Shown here: positions 1 through 8,928 of the stretch, piece by piece
Layout: every line of letters begins with the position of its first letter
Numbering within the stretch: position 1 is the stretch's first letter
Assembly (NCBI GenBank): GCA_937949615.1
Contig: CALEDQ010000030.1
Span: forward strand, 62,001-126,000
Origin: an uncultured bacterium
Lineage (GTDB): Bacteria; Muiribacteriota; Ozemobacteria; Ozemobacterales; Ozemobacteraceae
Length of the DNA stretch: 64,000 nucleotides
Direction: 5' to 3'
Translations under genes and position numbers: made by a program
The notes under the pieces: model-generated
Database searches by the model: none
The model's input: only the letters and a program-made list of their open reading frames with translations
What the model was told of the DNA's origin: nothing

Positions 1-1205
1 TTTTCATAGGCCATCTGCAGCTGCCCGCTGAGTTCGTCATATTTCTGCAGCAGTCTGGCGGCCAATTCTCTTGCAGCCGACGGGTCGAATTGTTCCTGTT
101 CGATCACCATCTGTCGACTGCGGTCATAAAATTCTCTGAATGCAACCTTGAGACGGGCATCGCGTGACGGGGTCGAAAATTCTTCCCACAGGCCGTCGGT
201 ACCATAGATATTCCATGGCAATGAACCGGGGTGCGGCTTCAAATGGATGCCTTTTTCAATGGCGATGTTGACGGCTACTGCCCGGTAACTGATGTCTTCA
301 TACAGGTCCTGCATCATGAAAGCGAAGTCTCTTACCGGGTCAATCCCTCGGTTTTCGTCGGTAAGAGCCTGTCTGACATATTCATGATAGCCCAGACCAC
401 TTTTTCCTCTGAATGAATAGCTTTTCTGAAACTGATCGTCGGCAGAATAGTCAGAAATATTGTGGTTACGGGTTCTGACAGTGCTGCCGCCTGATGTATA
501 GCGGATCGGCCGCCACTTTTTAAAACCACCGCCATTAGTTTTCGAACCCCTGGTAAATTTAGCCCCAAACCAGGGTTTTGAAATGGTGCGGTCGGGGTGA
601 GCATCGATCACTCTTATCCTGCCGTCTTCTGTCACTTTTGCCACGACGGCAACGTGTCCATCGGGGTCATAATAAACAGTACCCGGCGCAATCGACTTTT
701 TGCTGATTTTGACCGGGTAATGATCTGGGTCTTCAGAATCGGCGGCCATGCGAAAATAGCCTGAATTGACGAGAGTAACCTGACTGAAAAGATTCTGTGG
801 AGAAGAAAAATAATCCTGATCTTTAAAGCTGGTAGGCTTATTACCCTTGCTGTACCGCTGGTCGCCGCCATTACCAGATATCGAGGCGGTATAACTGAAT
901 GGGAGCCGCAGCTTGTAAGCGACGTAGGCCCGCAAAGCGTATGGCAGATCGGCGCAGTCTGGCGACAGATTGAACTTTTTGTCTTCTTCGCCATAAAGAG
1001 GGTTAACCTTCGGATCTTTGATAAAGCGGTTCAGATTCGAATATTTTGAGTCGCAGATGGCCTCGACAAATTTGCTGTAAACTTTTTCATCTTCTTCGGA
1101 CCAGAGGTTGCGGCTGAGCTTCCAGGCAGCGGCTTCTGCCATTGACGAGCCGATAACGAGCAGCATCAGGCAGACTAGAGCGATAATTTTCCGGTAATTT
1201 TTCAT
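1..1205 (-). CDS. Secreted NlpC/P60-like (papain-fold) protein, C-terminus outside window
   Basis: The frame is open from the ATG at 1205 to the left edge, giving at least 401 residues; the stop lies outside. The start has a GAGG ribosome site nine bases upstream. Residues 1-25 form a signal peptide (Lys/Arg start, hydrophobic core, Ala-rich end). A Cys in the motif DCADLPYALRAY near residue 75, followed about 115 residues later by GHVAVVAKV and then by IDAHPD, has the Cys...His...His/Asp order of NlpC/P60-type amidases and peptidases, so a periplasmic or secreted cell-wall-directed hydrolase is likely. The region after about residue 230 is Lys/Arg-rich and unassigned. It is transcribed divergently from the gene at 1286. 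The fold assignment rests on motif order only. Confidence 0.75.
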   Translation of the reverse strand, partial: MKNYRKIIALVCLMLLVIGSSMAEAAAWKLSRNLWSEEDEKVYSKFVEAICDSKYSNLNRFIKDPKVNPLYGEEDKKFNLSPDCADLPYALRAYVAYKLRLPFSYTASISGNGGDQRYSKGNKPTSFKDQDYFSSPQNLFSQVTLVNSGYFRMAADSEDPDHYPVKISKKSIAPGTVYYDPDGHVAVVAKVTEDGRIRVIDAHPDRTISKPWFGAKFTRGSKTNGGGFKKWRPIRYTSGGSTVRTRNHNISDYSADDQFQKSYSFRGKSGLGYHEYVRQALTDENRGIDPVRDFAFMMQDLYEDISYRAVAVNIAIEKGIHLKPHPGSLPWNIYGTDGLWEEFSTPSRDARLKVAFREFYDRSRQMVIEQEQFDPSAARELAARLLQKYDELSGQLQMAYE

Positions 1206-1285
1206 TCAGGGTACCTCACGCTCGACCAATCGGCATACGATCGTTTTTTTTTAACTTTTTCAAGTTTCTCAGCAGGTAGTGAAAA

Positions 1286-2323
1286 ATGGAGCCTTTTCTT
1301 CCGATAATGCAGAGTATGAATAAAACAAGCAATGCAACTATGATGGCCATTCTTGCGCTGACAGTGCTGATGCTTCTGCCGGGCTACAAAAAGCAGAACG
1401 ACAGCCAGCACTACCCCGCCCCGATTGCCAGACCGGCACTGGCTTTTTATACAAACCTTTCGGTTTCCGGGATCTTTAACCAGGATCATACAGGCAGCGA
1501 AGCCATTAAAGAGATTATCGGAAGTGTTGAAGCTATCAGCAAGGCAAGAAGCGAGTCTGAGAGTGTCAGCCAGCAGATGAAAACCGCGACGGCTGAATTG
1601 CTGAACGACCGGATTCTCAGTGGCAACCTGAAAATTCACGAGGTTTTCTTCTATCTGCGCAATGCTGAAAGCTATGCCATGGTTCTGACCGGTGAGTTTT
1701 CGCCGGCGGCAATTGCCGACCGAATCGGGCGAAACCGGATAAATGCGACAACAAAGGGTTTTTCGACCCTGATGAATCTTGCCGCAGCCGGCAGGGAAAG
1801 GTTATTTCTCGAATTCAGGAACGATACGATCATAATCTGCCCCGAGAATATTGCCGGCAATGTTTTAAGCAATCTTGACGACCAAAATAATCTCGTTGCG
1901 GCTGAATTTTCGGCCTTTGATCGCATGGTCAGGGGTCGCCCGGCCATGGCGGCCGAAATAAGCTTTGAAAATCTGCAGAAAAACATCGGGCAAAGATTTC
2001 TACCCGGCTGGCTGCAGGCAATGAAGCACCTGCGTCTGCTGGCTGCCAGCAAAGTTACCAAACTGCAGCTTTTTATTCCAGACAATGCACAGAGAACAGC
2101 CATGTCTGGCGCTCTTAAAAACCGAACCGACGATATCAAAGCAGCAATTGGCGATCGCGAAGACCTGACGCTCGAAGAAAAAGGCAACAGCATTTTTATC
2201 GAGGCAAAAGCCGACGAAGTTCTCGAAATGTCGATCAGCCGGCGAACGGCTGCATTTCTGCTGCACTTTTTTGCGGCACACAGCAGCAAAAATATGGTTC
2301 TTTCAGCTGCCGGCCATGACTGA
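1286..2323 (+). CDS. Secreted or membrane-anchored protein of unknown function
   Basis: 345 residues. A hydrophobic segment (residues about 17-33) serves as signal peptide or N-terminal anchor, so the bulk of the protein should lie outside the cytoplasm. The remainder is a soluble alpha/beta sequence without a motif I recognise; residues about 115-300 look like a repeated two-lobed domain with alternating helices and strands. The ATG at 1286 follows an AGGTAG-like site; the in-frame ATG at 1316, which places the Lys of the signal peptide near the N-terminus, is an equally good start. The 3' end overlaps the Nudix gene, so the two are probably cotranscribed. No function can be assigned. Confidence 0.7.
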   Translation: MEPFLPIMQSMNKTSNATMMAILALTVLMLLPGYKKQNDSQHYPAPIARPALAFYTNLSVSGIFNQDHTGSEAIKEIIGSVEAISKARSESESVSQQMKTATAELLNDRILSGNLKIHEVFFYLRNAESYAMVLTGEFSPAAIADRIGRNRINATTKGFSTLMNLAAAGRERLFLEFRNDTIIICPENIAGNVLSNLDDQNNLVAAEFSAFDRMVRGRPAMAAEISFENLQKNIGQRFLPGWLQAMKHLRLLAASKVTKLQLFIPDNAQRTAMSGALKNRTDDIKAAIGDREDLTLEEKGNSIFIEAKADEVLEMSISRRTAAFLLHFFAAHSSKNMVLSAAGHD

Positions 2324-2828
2324 CATGGAAGTAAAGGCCCGACCATCGGCATTTGCCATGCCGGCACGGCCATTGCGTAATTCTGCCAAAGCACTTATTA
2401 TCGAGAATGGCCAGGTACTCTGCACCAGCAATCGCGATCTGCTGGGCGAGTTCTTTCTTCTACCCGGCGGCGGACAGAATCATGGCGAAACCCTTGCAGA
2501 TGCAGTTGTCAGGGAATGCCTTGAAGAAGTCGGAGCGCACGTCGAGGTTGGCAACCTGCATTTTGTCCGCGAGTATATTTCGGCAAATCATGAACTGGCT
2601 GAATATGACGACGCAATTCATCAGATCGAGTTTGTCTTCGCCTGCCGACTCAAGGAACCGGTGCACACACATGCAGCGGCCGAGTCTGACGCCATGCAGA
2701 CAGGTGTAATCTGGCTGCCGATCGCCCAGCTGCAGAATTACCGATTTTATCCGGGTTCGTTAATTAAGCATCTGCAGAGTTTTCCACCGGCAGACTGCTC
2801 ATGCGTTTATCTCGGTGACACTCTTTAA
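2316..2828 (+). CDS. Nudix hydrolase
   Basis: 170 residues. A complete Nudix box is present: GQNHGE, seven residues, then RECLEEVGA, matching G-x5-E-x7-R-E-U-x-E-E-x-G-U, the divalent-metal site that hydrolyses nucleoside diphosphates linked to another group. The flanking beta strands (KALIIENGQVLCT before, IEFVFACRL after) fit the fold. The exact substrate cannot be read from the sequence. The frame is open further upstream to 2271, but the ATG at 2316 overlaps the stop codon of the preceding gene, which favours coupled translation; an ATG at 2325 is the alternative. The gene converges with the efflux operon that ends at 2839. Confidence 0.88.
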   Translation: MTDMEVKARPSAFAMPARPLRNSAKALIIENGQVLCTSNRDLLGEFFLLPGGGQNHGETLADAVVRECLEEVGAHVEVGNLHFVREYISANHELAEYDDAIHQIEFVFACRLKEPVHTHAAAESDAMQTGVIWLPIAQLQNYRFYPGSLIKHLQSFPPADCSCVYLGDTL

Positions 2829-2838
2829 CCAAGGTTGA

Positions 2839-4059
2839 TCACTCGTATCTGAAAGCTTCGATCGGATCGAGCTGCGATGCTTTCCAGGCCGGGTAGAGGC
2901 CAAAAAATACGCCGACTGCACCTGAGAATCCGATTGAAATAATGATCGAGGTGTTCGACACCACCGGCGAGAACTCGACGAATTTTCCGATAATCTGAGC
3001 CAGGCCAAAGCCGCCAAATATGCCGAAAATACCGCCAACACAGCTCAAAACAACAGACTCAACGAGGAACTGATAGAGAATATCGCTGGTTCTGGCGCCA
3101 ATAGCCATTCTGATACCAATCTCGCGGGTTCTTTCGGTTACCGAAACCAGCATGATGTTCATGATGCCGATACCGCCGACGAGAAGCGAGACCGAGGCAA
3201 TGGCTCCGAGCAGCAGACCAATGATTGTAAGCGTGGTTCCGGCCATTTCGGCAATGTCATCCTGGGTGCGAATGTCGAAGTCGTCGTCCTGACCTTCTCT
3301 GATGCGGTGCCGACGGCGCAGCAGCTGGGTAATCTCTTCTTTAGCCGCTTCAACTGTCTCCTGCGAGGTTGCCGACAGATGAATCATCTGCACGTGGGTT
3401 ATACCCATGAGACGGCGCTGCACGACCGAGAACGGCATAAGAATGAGGTCATCCTGATCGCCACCGCCCATACCGGTTTCGCCGCGATCCTTGAGGACGC
3501 CGATGACCAGCATCGGCATTTTCTTGAATCTGATTATCTGCCCGATCGGGTTCAGGTTCCCAAAAAGGTTTTCGGCAACCGTTTTGCCGATCACGCAGAC
3601 TTTATGGCCCCCTCTGATTTCGGTATGTGAGAAATACCTGCCCTCGACAATTTCGCGCGAGGCGATGCCGAGATACTGTTCATTAACGCCCATTATACTG
3701 GTTGACCAGTTCTGATTGCCGAAAACCACCTGCCCGGAATTACGCACAATCGGCGAAACAGCTCCGACAGAAGGGCAATCGCGGGCAATAGCCTCGCCAT
3801 CTTCTGGGGTAAGAGTTGTCGCCGAGCCTCTGGGGCCATGAAAGCCGCGACGATTGCCGCCGCCCGGCATGACCATGATCAGATTGGTGCCCATTTTCGA
3901 GATGTTTTCCTGCACCGAAAAATAGGCGCCCTGCCCGACCGCCACCATTGCGACAACCGATGTAACACCGATGATAATGCCGAGTGCCGTCAGAAAAGAG
4001 CGCAGTTTGTTGCGACCAAGACTGATAAAAGCGAGTTTGATGATGCCCCAGAAGCTCAT
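2839..4059 (-). CDS. MacB-like ABC transporter permease
   Basis: 406 residues with the MacB/FtsX layout: one N-terminal membrane helix (about residues 16-45), a large extracytoplasmic MacB_PCD domain of about 220 residues, then three helices at the C-terminus (about 280-395). The conserved segment GGIGIMNIMLVSVTERTREIGIRMAIGA marks the family start of the FtsX domain in pieces such as GGIGIMN and TERTREIGIR. Unlike E. coli MacB, the nucleotide-binding domain is on a separate protein, the gene just upstream, whose stop overlaps this start by four bases. The pore partners are the adaptor and TolC-like protein of the same operon. A glycine-rich insert (MPGGGNRRGF) follows the first helix. Confidence 0.92.
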   Translation of the reverse strand: MSFWGIIKLAFISLGRNKLRSFLTALGIIIGVTSVVAMVAVGQGAYFSVQENISKMGTNLIMVMPGGGNRRGFHGPRGSATTLTPEDGEAIARDCPSVGAVSPIVRNSGQVVFGNQNWSTSIMGVNEQYLGIASREIVEGRYFSHTEIRGGHKVCVIGKTVAENLFGNLNPIGQIIRFKKMPMLVIGVLKDRGETGMGGGDQDDLILMPFSVVQRRLMGITHVQMIHLSATSQETVEAAKEEITQLLRRRHRIREGQDDDFDIRTQDDIAEMAGTTLTIIGLLLGAIASVSLLVGGIGIMNIMLVSVTERTREIGIRMAIGARTSDILYQFLVESVVLSCVGGIFGIFGGFGLAQIIGKFVEFSPVVSNTSIIISIGFSGAVGVFFGLYPAWKASQLDPIEAFRYE

Positions 4060-4829
4060 GCCTGTTCCTCCTGTTCATCATCTGAACTACCAGGACGGCG
4101 GTGTTTTTTAATCTCTTCGCTGGCCTGCAGCTTTTCTTTGACAGGTTCGTCCGAGACGACCTGACCATCAGACAGCCTGACGACCCGCGAAGTGTACATG
4201 GCGATATCTGGTTCGTGGGTAATCAGAACGATAGAGATGCCGTTGGCATTCAGGTCCTGAAAAATCCCCATGATTTCGACACTCGAATACGAATCGAGAT
4301 TGCCGGTCGGTTCGTCGGCAAGAATCACCGACGGACGGTTAACAAGAGCCCTGGCAATCGCAACACGCTGCTGCTGACCGCCGGATAACTGGTTAGGATG
4401 ATGATGTTCGCGACCTTTGAGGCCCACAGAAGCCAGAGCTGTCATAGCTCTTTCGCGGCGCTCTTCCGAGGATATGCCGGCATAAATCATCGGCAGTTCG
4501 ACGTTTTCGAGTGCGCTGGTGCGCGAAAGAAGGTTGAAGCCCTGAAAAACGAAGCCGATGCGGCGGTTGCGCACCATGGCCAGCTGGTCTTTGCTGAAGC
4601 GCGAGACATCTTCACCATCGATGAAATAATGGCCGGAAGTGGGCCGATCGAGGCAGCCCATGATGTGCATCATCGTCGACTTGCCCGAGCCCGAGGCTCC
4701 CATGATCGATGTGAATTCGCCCTGATAAAAGCTCAGATTCACTCCGCGCAGAGCCTTAACCGAAACCCCATCCATAAAATAGGTTTTCGCCAGGTTACAC
4801 ACCTGCAGCAGCGGTTTGTCTCTGTTCAT
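4056..4829 (-). CDS. ABC transporter ATP-binding protein, MacB/LolD type
   Basis: 257 residues. Walker A is GASGSGKST, the signature is LSGGQQQRVAIARAL, Walker B is VILADEPTGNLDS, and the switch His follows in LITHEP; all catalytic residues are present. The sequence belongs to the MacB/LolD/FtsE group, which powers mechanotransmission across the envelope instead of classical import. An additional charged C-terminal tail of about 30 residues (Glu, Lys and Arg rich) is not typical. The gene lies between adaptor and permease genes, one base after the adaptor stop and overlapping the permease start, so the three subunits are made together. Confidence 0.95.
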   Translation of the reverse strand: MNRDKPLLQVCNLAKTYFMDGVSVKALRGVNLSFYQGEFTSIMGASGSGKSTMMHIMGCLDRPTSGHYFIDGEDVSRFSKDQLAMVRNRRIGFVFQGFNLLSRTSALENVELPMIYAGISSEERRERAMTALASVGLKGREHHHPNQLSGGQQQRVAIARALVNRPSVILADEPTGNLDSYSSVEIMGIFQDLNANGISIVLITHEPDIAMYTSRVVRLSDGQVVSDEPVKEKLQASEEIKKHRRPGSSDDEQEEQA

Positions 4830-4830
4830 T

Positions 4831-6237
4831 TTACAATCTCATTCTGACGCTGCCACGGCGTGAGTTGTTACCGGCGGCAGCTTCGCCTCTGATACCGATG
4901 ATCACCTGGTCGCCTTCTTTGAGTTCATCGCCAGGCAGTTCTATATAGTCCTGGTTGGAAAACCCGATTTTTACGGTTTTCACTTCCATGGCCCCGCCCT
5001 TAGACATCAGCCAGACTGGTATGGTATCGGTAGCAGTGCGCTCTTCGCGGCGGCGACCGCCGCCCTGCCCCTGACCAGAGCGGCCATTGCTGCGGGCAGA
5101 CATTTTCATCAGTTCTTCTGGAGCTTTGAAATAAAGCGCCTTGGCCGGCAGGCGGAGAACATTCTGCCGCTCACCGACGAGAATCTCGGCATTGGCGGTC
5201 ATGCCTGGCTTAAGCAACAAATCATTGTTTTCGACCCGCACCATGACCGAATAGGTAACGACATTCGAGTTCTCGGTCGGTGATAGCCTTACCTGATCTA
5301 CGACCCCGTTAAAAGTTCGATCCTTGTAGGCGTCGACGGTAAAGGTTACCGGTTGACCGCGGGCCACGACGCCGATATCGGTCTCGTCGACGGCCGTATC
5401 GATCTGCATTTTCTTGAGATCCTGGGCGATGACAAACAGCTTTGGCGCCTGCAGGCTGGCAGCCACGGTCTGCCCTTCGTCAACTTCACGCGAAATAACG
5501 ACGCCATCGATGGGGGAGTAGATTTTTGTGCGTTCAAGGTTGATTTTAGCGACAGTCAACTGTGCTTCCATTTGTCTGATCCGTGCCTGAGCGCCTTTGC
5601 GCTCAGCTTCGAGAGCTTCAAACTGAGCTTTGATGGCAAGTTCTTTTACTTTACTGGCCTGGCTTTGCGCCTTTGTCGAATCAAGTGAGGCCTTCTGTGA
5701 ATCGAGCGCGGTTTTTGCTGAATCCCGTTCTGAGGCCGAAATCAGTTTGCGGTCAAACAGTTCCTGGATACGGTGGTAATTGCGTTCAGCCTCTTCGACC
5801 GCAACCTCGGCCTTGCGCACATTGGCGAGCGAAGCCTGAATATCGGCCTGGGCGGTCAATTTAGAGGCTTCGAGGTTTTTCATCTGTGCCTGGGTTGCCA
5901 GCTCGCTCGAAACGGCATTTTCGAGATTCGCTTTGGCCTGCTGCAGCTGTGCTTCAAAAGAAGATGCTTCGAGTTCCGCGATCAACTGGCCGGCTTTGAC
6001 TTCGTCGTTAAAGTCGGCATAAATCTTGAGAATGTTACCGCTGACCTGCGAACCTATTTCGACAGTAGTTAAGGCTGCCAAAGAGCCAGACGAAGATATG
6101 GTCGTTCTTATATGACCTCTGGAGACCGATTCAGTAGAGTATTCACGCGGCTGTGAAGACGAACGCCAGAAATACCAGCCAAGGCCCCCGACAACGAGAA
6201 TTGCGCACAAAATCGCTGCAATGATAAGTTTTTTCAT
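4831..6237 (-). CDS. MacA-like periplasmic adaptor (membrane fusion protein)
   Basis: 468 residues. A signal anchor spans residues 3-25. The lipoyl half-motif (IRTTISSSGSLAAL...VEIGSQVSGNI) is followed by a long coiled coil (about residues 90-225, very rich in Ala, Gln, Glu, Lys), the second lipoyl half, a beta-barrel domain and a membrane-proximal domain with a Gly/Arg-rich insert near residue 380. This is the order seen in MacA/HlyD adaptors, which bridge an inner-membrane permease and TolC. The start overlaps the stop of the TolC-like gene (6234-6237). The substrate is unknown; MacAB-type pumps move macrolides, peptides, lipopeptides or siderophores. Confidence 0.93.
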   Translation of the reverse strand: MKKLIIAAILCAILVVGGLGWYFWRSSSQPREYSTESVSRGHIRTTISSSGSLAALTTVEIGSQVSGNILKIYADFNDEVKAGQLIAELEASSFEAQLQQAKANLENAVSSELATQAQMKNLEASKLTAQADIQASLANVRKAEVAVEEAERNYHRIQELFDRKLISASERDSAKTALDSQKASLDSTKAQSQASKVKELAIKAQFEALEAERKGAQARIRQMEAQLTVAKINLERTKIYSPIDGVVISREVDEGQTVAASLQAPKLFVIAQDLKKMQIDTAVDETDIGVVARGQPVTFTVDAYKDRTFNGVVDQVRLSPTENSNVVTYSVMVRVENNDLLLKPGMTANAEILVGERQNVLRLPAKALYFKAPEELMKMSARSNGRSGQGQGGGRRREERTATDTIPVWLMSKGGAMEVKTVKIGFSNQDYIELPGDELKEGDQVIIGIRGEAAAGNNSRRGSVRMRL

Positions 6238-7619
6238 TTTTTCGCTTCTCCAGACTCTTTTTCGGGGGCTGCTATTTCCTGAATACGGTATTCAGCCGGA
6301 AGCCGACCAAGCACTCGATCGAGCTCGGTCTGGGCAATAAGGCTGTCGAACATGGCAACCACATGATTGCCGCGGGCTCTGGCAAATTCAACCCTGGCGT
6401 CGGTAATTTCAAGGGGTGAACCGAGACCGGCATCGTATCGACCTTCGGCAAGGTGCAGGCTTTCACTGGCCTGCTGCACAAGCACTGTCGTTGCCTGCAA
6501 GCGTTCAAGGGCATCGGTCAGCCCGGTTATTGAATTCTCAAGTTCGGCATTCACCGCCAGCCTGCTGTTTTCGAGAGTCGCGGCGGTATTTTCAAGTGTA
6601 CTGCGGGCTGCGTCTATCTGAGCCCGGGTTATGGCGCCGTCAAAAACCGGCCATGACATACTGACGCCCATTCCCCACTGACGATCGAGCGGCGAAATGG
6701 TGCCGGACCACTGGTAATCAGCCGAAGCTGAAACACTGGGGCTGCGACCGAGACGGGCTTCTTTAAGCCTGATATTGGCAGCTTTAACCTGCAGACTGGC
6801 GGCTTTAAGATCGGGGCGATTCATAGCTTCGTTCAGAAGGTTGTCTTTGTCGGCATTCAGCGTGGTTGGCTGGCGAAAGTCTTCGTATGGGGCAACTTCA
6901 ATAGTTTCGCGGAGACCGACAGCACGGGCAAGGCCGGCCAGAGCCACTTTCAGGTTACTGCGGGCCGTGATCAATTCGACTCTGGCATTGGCGACGTCGA
7001 CCTGAGCCCGGGTGATGTCGAACGGGGCGCGGGTACCAACTTCGACAAAGCTTTCGACCTTTTCGAGATGCCGTTCATAGCCATCGAGGGTTTCTTCACG
7101 GACTTTAAGAAGTTCAGTTGCCTGCTGCGCTCTAAAAAAGGCGGCTTTAATATCGGCAGCAAGCCCGGTCAGGGTCGAGTCGCGTCTGGCTCTGGCAGCG
7201 GCAAGCGATTCACCGGCCGCCTTTTTCTGCAAGCCTGTCTGACCGGCATCGAAAAGCAGTTTCGAGGCGGATACCGACTCAGACGTGCTGTCGTTGGTTG
7301 CGTCGACAATATTACGCCCTGATGCGGTTTCGACTTTAGAATGGCGCCAGTTGGCCCGCAGATCAAGCTTTGGGTCGTAAGCACTGCGTGTCTGCAGCAC
7401 TCTGGCCTGTTCGGCAGAAATATTGCTTTCGGCGATTCTGAGCTGCGGGTGCTGGCTCAGACCATACTGGAGGCACTGTTCGAGAGTCCAGGTCTGGGAA
7501 GCGACTGATTCCTGACAGCAGGCCGGCGAAAAAGAGCCAAGAACAAACAGAGTGATTACGAAATTTTTCACAATAGCAGCGACACTGAATCGCGAAACAA
7601 TAATTTTTAATGACTTCAT
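6234..7619 (-). CDS. TolC-family outer-membrane efflux protein
   Basis: 461 residues with a signal peptide at residues 15-36 and the duplicated TolC architecture: two copies of long alpha-helical segments with heptad-like Ala/Leu/Arg patterns (about 45-230 and 255-445) separated by short strand segments. The TWTLEQCLQYGLSQHPQL segment after the signal peptide is a typical OEP-family opening. As first gene of the leftward operon it supplies the outer-membrane channel for the adaptor, ATPase and permease encoded downstream. The start has an AGAGG site eight bases upstream. Confidence 0.93.
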   Translation of the reverse strand: MKSLKIIVSRFSVAAIVKNFVITLFVLGSFSPACCQESVASQTWTLEQCLQYGLSQHPQLRIAESNISAEQARVLQTRSAYDPKLDLRANWRHSKVETASGRNIVDATNDSTSESVSASKLLFDAGQTGLQKKAAGESLAAARARRDSTLTGLAADIKAAFFRAQQATELLKVREETLDGYERHLEKVESFVEVGTRAPFDITRAQVDVANARVELITARSNLKVALAGLARAVGLRETIEVAPYEDFRQPTTLNADKDNLLNEAMNRPDLKAASLQVKAANIRLKEARLGRSPSVSASADYQWSGTISPLDRQWGMGVSMSWPVFDGAITRAQIDAARSTLENTAATLENSRLAVNAELENSITGLTDALERLQATTVLVQQASESLHLAEGRYDAGLGSPLEITDARVEFARARGNHVVAMFDSLIAQTELDRVLGRLPAEYRIQEIAAPEKESGEAKK

Positions 7620-7636
7620 CTGCCACCTCTGCCTTC

Positions 7637-7665
7637 AATATCTCTCATTTTTTGCGGCAAAGCAA
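7637..7665 (-). promoter_or_regulatory. Candidate promoter of the efflux operon
   Basis: On the minus strand TTGCTT (7665-7660) and GATATT (7642-7637) are separated by 17 bases, about 18 bases ahead of the tolC-like start codon region at 7619. The match to a sigma-70 type promoter is moderate (four of six bases in each hexamer). Confidence 0.35.
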
Positions 7666-7800
7666 CCCGGGCTTTGCAAAGAAATGTTAATACGACGACC
7701 AGTTATTCGATTGCCTGAACTGCAAAAGCAAATCAGGCTTTGTCGTGACAGTGCGAAATGCTTATTCAACTGTGCGTGATTATCAGATACTTTTTTCACA

Positions 7801-7844
7801 AAAAAACTGCCAGGGCCGCTTTTAAGCAGGCAACCCGGCAGTTT
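7801..7844 (-). terminator. Rho-independent terminator of the outer-membrane barrel gene
   Basis: Read leftward, AAACTGCC and GGCAGTTT form the outer stem, extended by GGG/CCC with a single mismatch, and the 3' arm runs into seven or more T residues. It lies 15 bases after the stop codon of the gene at 7859-8698 and insulates the efflux operon from it. Confidence 0.8.
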
Positions 7845-7858
7845 CTGAGCAGCAGTAA

Positions 7859-8698
7859 TCAGAATCTGGTGAAAAGACCGAAAGTGGGGCCGGAATATTT
7901 GATTTCGGCCTTGTCGCCTTCGCCTTCAAGGTTGTATCTGACGCCGCGGTAGCCGAGGTCGGCATACCACTCAGTATTTTTCGAATTCGGATTGAGTCTG
8001 AGAGCGGCATTCAGGTTGTAGTCGTTATGCAGGGCATCGTAGCCACCGGCATTAACTTTGATCAGCTTGAACTGGCCCTTGAGCCAGAGATTGTCAGAAA
8101 TCTGGGCGCCGGCATTCAGGCCAAGATAAGGCAACGGGTAAGATTCGCTCCAGCCTGCTTCCAGGCGGGCAGCGGCAATCGAATTCTCGTTTCCGGAAAC
8201 ACTTATATCGGAATTGCTGAATTTGATACCAAACATACCGTCAAGGTAGAACGCATCACGGCCAGGCTGATCGACTTCTCTGGAGCGGGTCAGATTGTAG
8301 GCCCAGGCAAGGTCGAGCCAGCTGTTTTCGATGCTCATATTGGCATTGGCTCTGAATTTTTTGTTATCAAAAGTAATATTCTTGACAAGGCGGCCGCTGT
8401 TTTCATGCTTCATGTAAGAAAGTTCAAGAGCCGATTTTTCGCTGAGAACGTGGGTGACTCTAAAACCAAAGCGGGTTTTGCTGCTGAAAGAAACATCATT
8501 GTCGAGATCGATTTCCGTGCCTGTATTTTCAACTCTGACGGTACCATCCAGGTCAGATTTCCAGCCAAGCACCTCGATGCTGGTAACCTTGTTGAAATTA
8601 ACGCGACCACGCGAATCGGGCTGATATGATCTATCCCAGGCAGAGGCACCTGCCGGAAGCAGAAGAGCTGCAATAAGAGCCAGAGCCAGTTTTTTCAT
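7859..8698 (-). CDS. Outer-membrane beta-barrel protein
   Basis: 279 residues. A clear signal peptide (residues 1-20, ending ASA) is followed by alternating amphipathic strands with many aromatic girdle residues, and the protein ends with FGLFTRF, the terminal Phe expected for BAM-assembled barrels. The length suits an eight- to ten-strand barrel of the OmpW/OmpA-like porin kind, but I do not recognise the family. It has its own promoter, a strong AAGGGAG ribosome site and its own terminator, so it is probably a single, well expressed gene. Confidence 0.82.
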   Translation of the reverse strand: MKKLALALIAALLLPAGASAWDRSYQPDSRGRVNFNKVTSIEVLGWKSDLDGTVRVENTGTEIDLDNDVSFSSKTRFGFRVTHVLSEKSALELSYMKHENSGRLVKNITFDNKKFRANANMSIENSWLDLAWAYNLTRSREVDQPGRDAFYLDGMFGIKFSNSDISVSGNENSIAAARLEAGWSESYPLPYLGLNAGAQISDNLWLKGQFKLIKVNAGGYDALHNDYNLNAALRLNPNSKNTEWYADLGYRGVRYNLEGEGDKAEIKYSGPTFGLFTRF

Positions 8699-8727
8699 GA
8701 AAAAACTCCCTTCAAAAGATGTTAAAG

Positions 8728-8756
8728 AGATTATGCAAAACCTGGCTCGATGTCAA
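8728..8756 (-). promoter_or_regulatory. Consensus sigma-70 type promoter of the barrel gene
   Basis: TTGACA (8756-8751) and TAATCT (8733-8728) with a 17-base spacer on the minus strand, about 22 bases ahead of the expected transcript start-to-ATG leader. The -35 box is perfect and the -10 matches four of six bases. Confidence 0.75.
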
Positions 8757-8928
8757 ACGTGAATTGCCAGAGGCAAATCGCATTAAATTCATGGATTACG
8801 GTTCTATGCCAGAAATGACGGATATGAACGGCGTCATTGCCGCATTTGCGCAGCAAATGGGGACAGGCAGAAAGCCTGCCCTGATGAGCCACACAGGTGT
8901 TTCAGGCAGTTACCCCGCCGGGGGCAGA

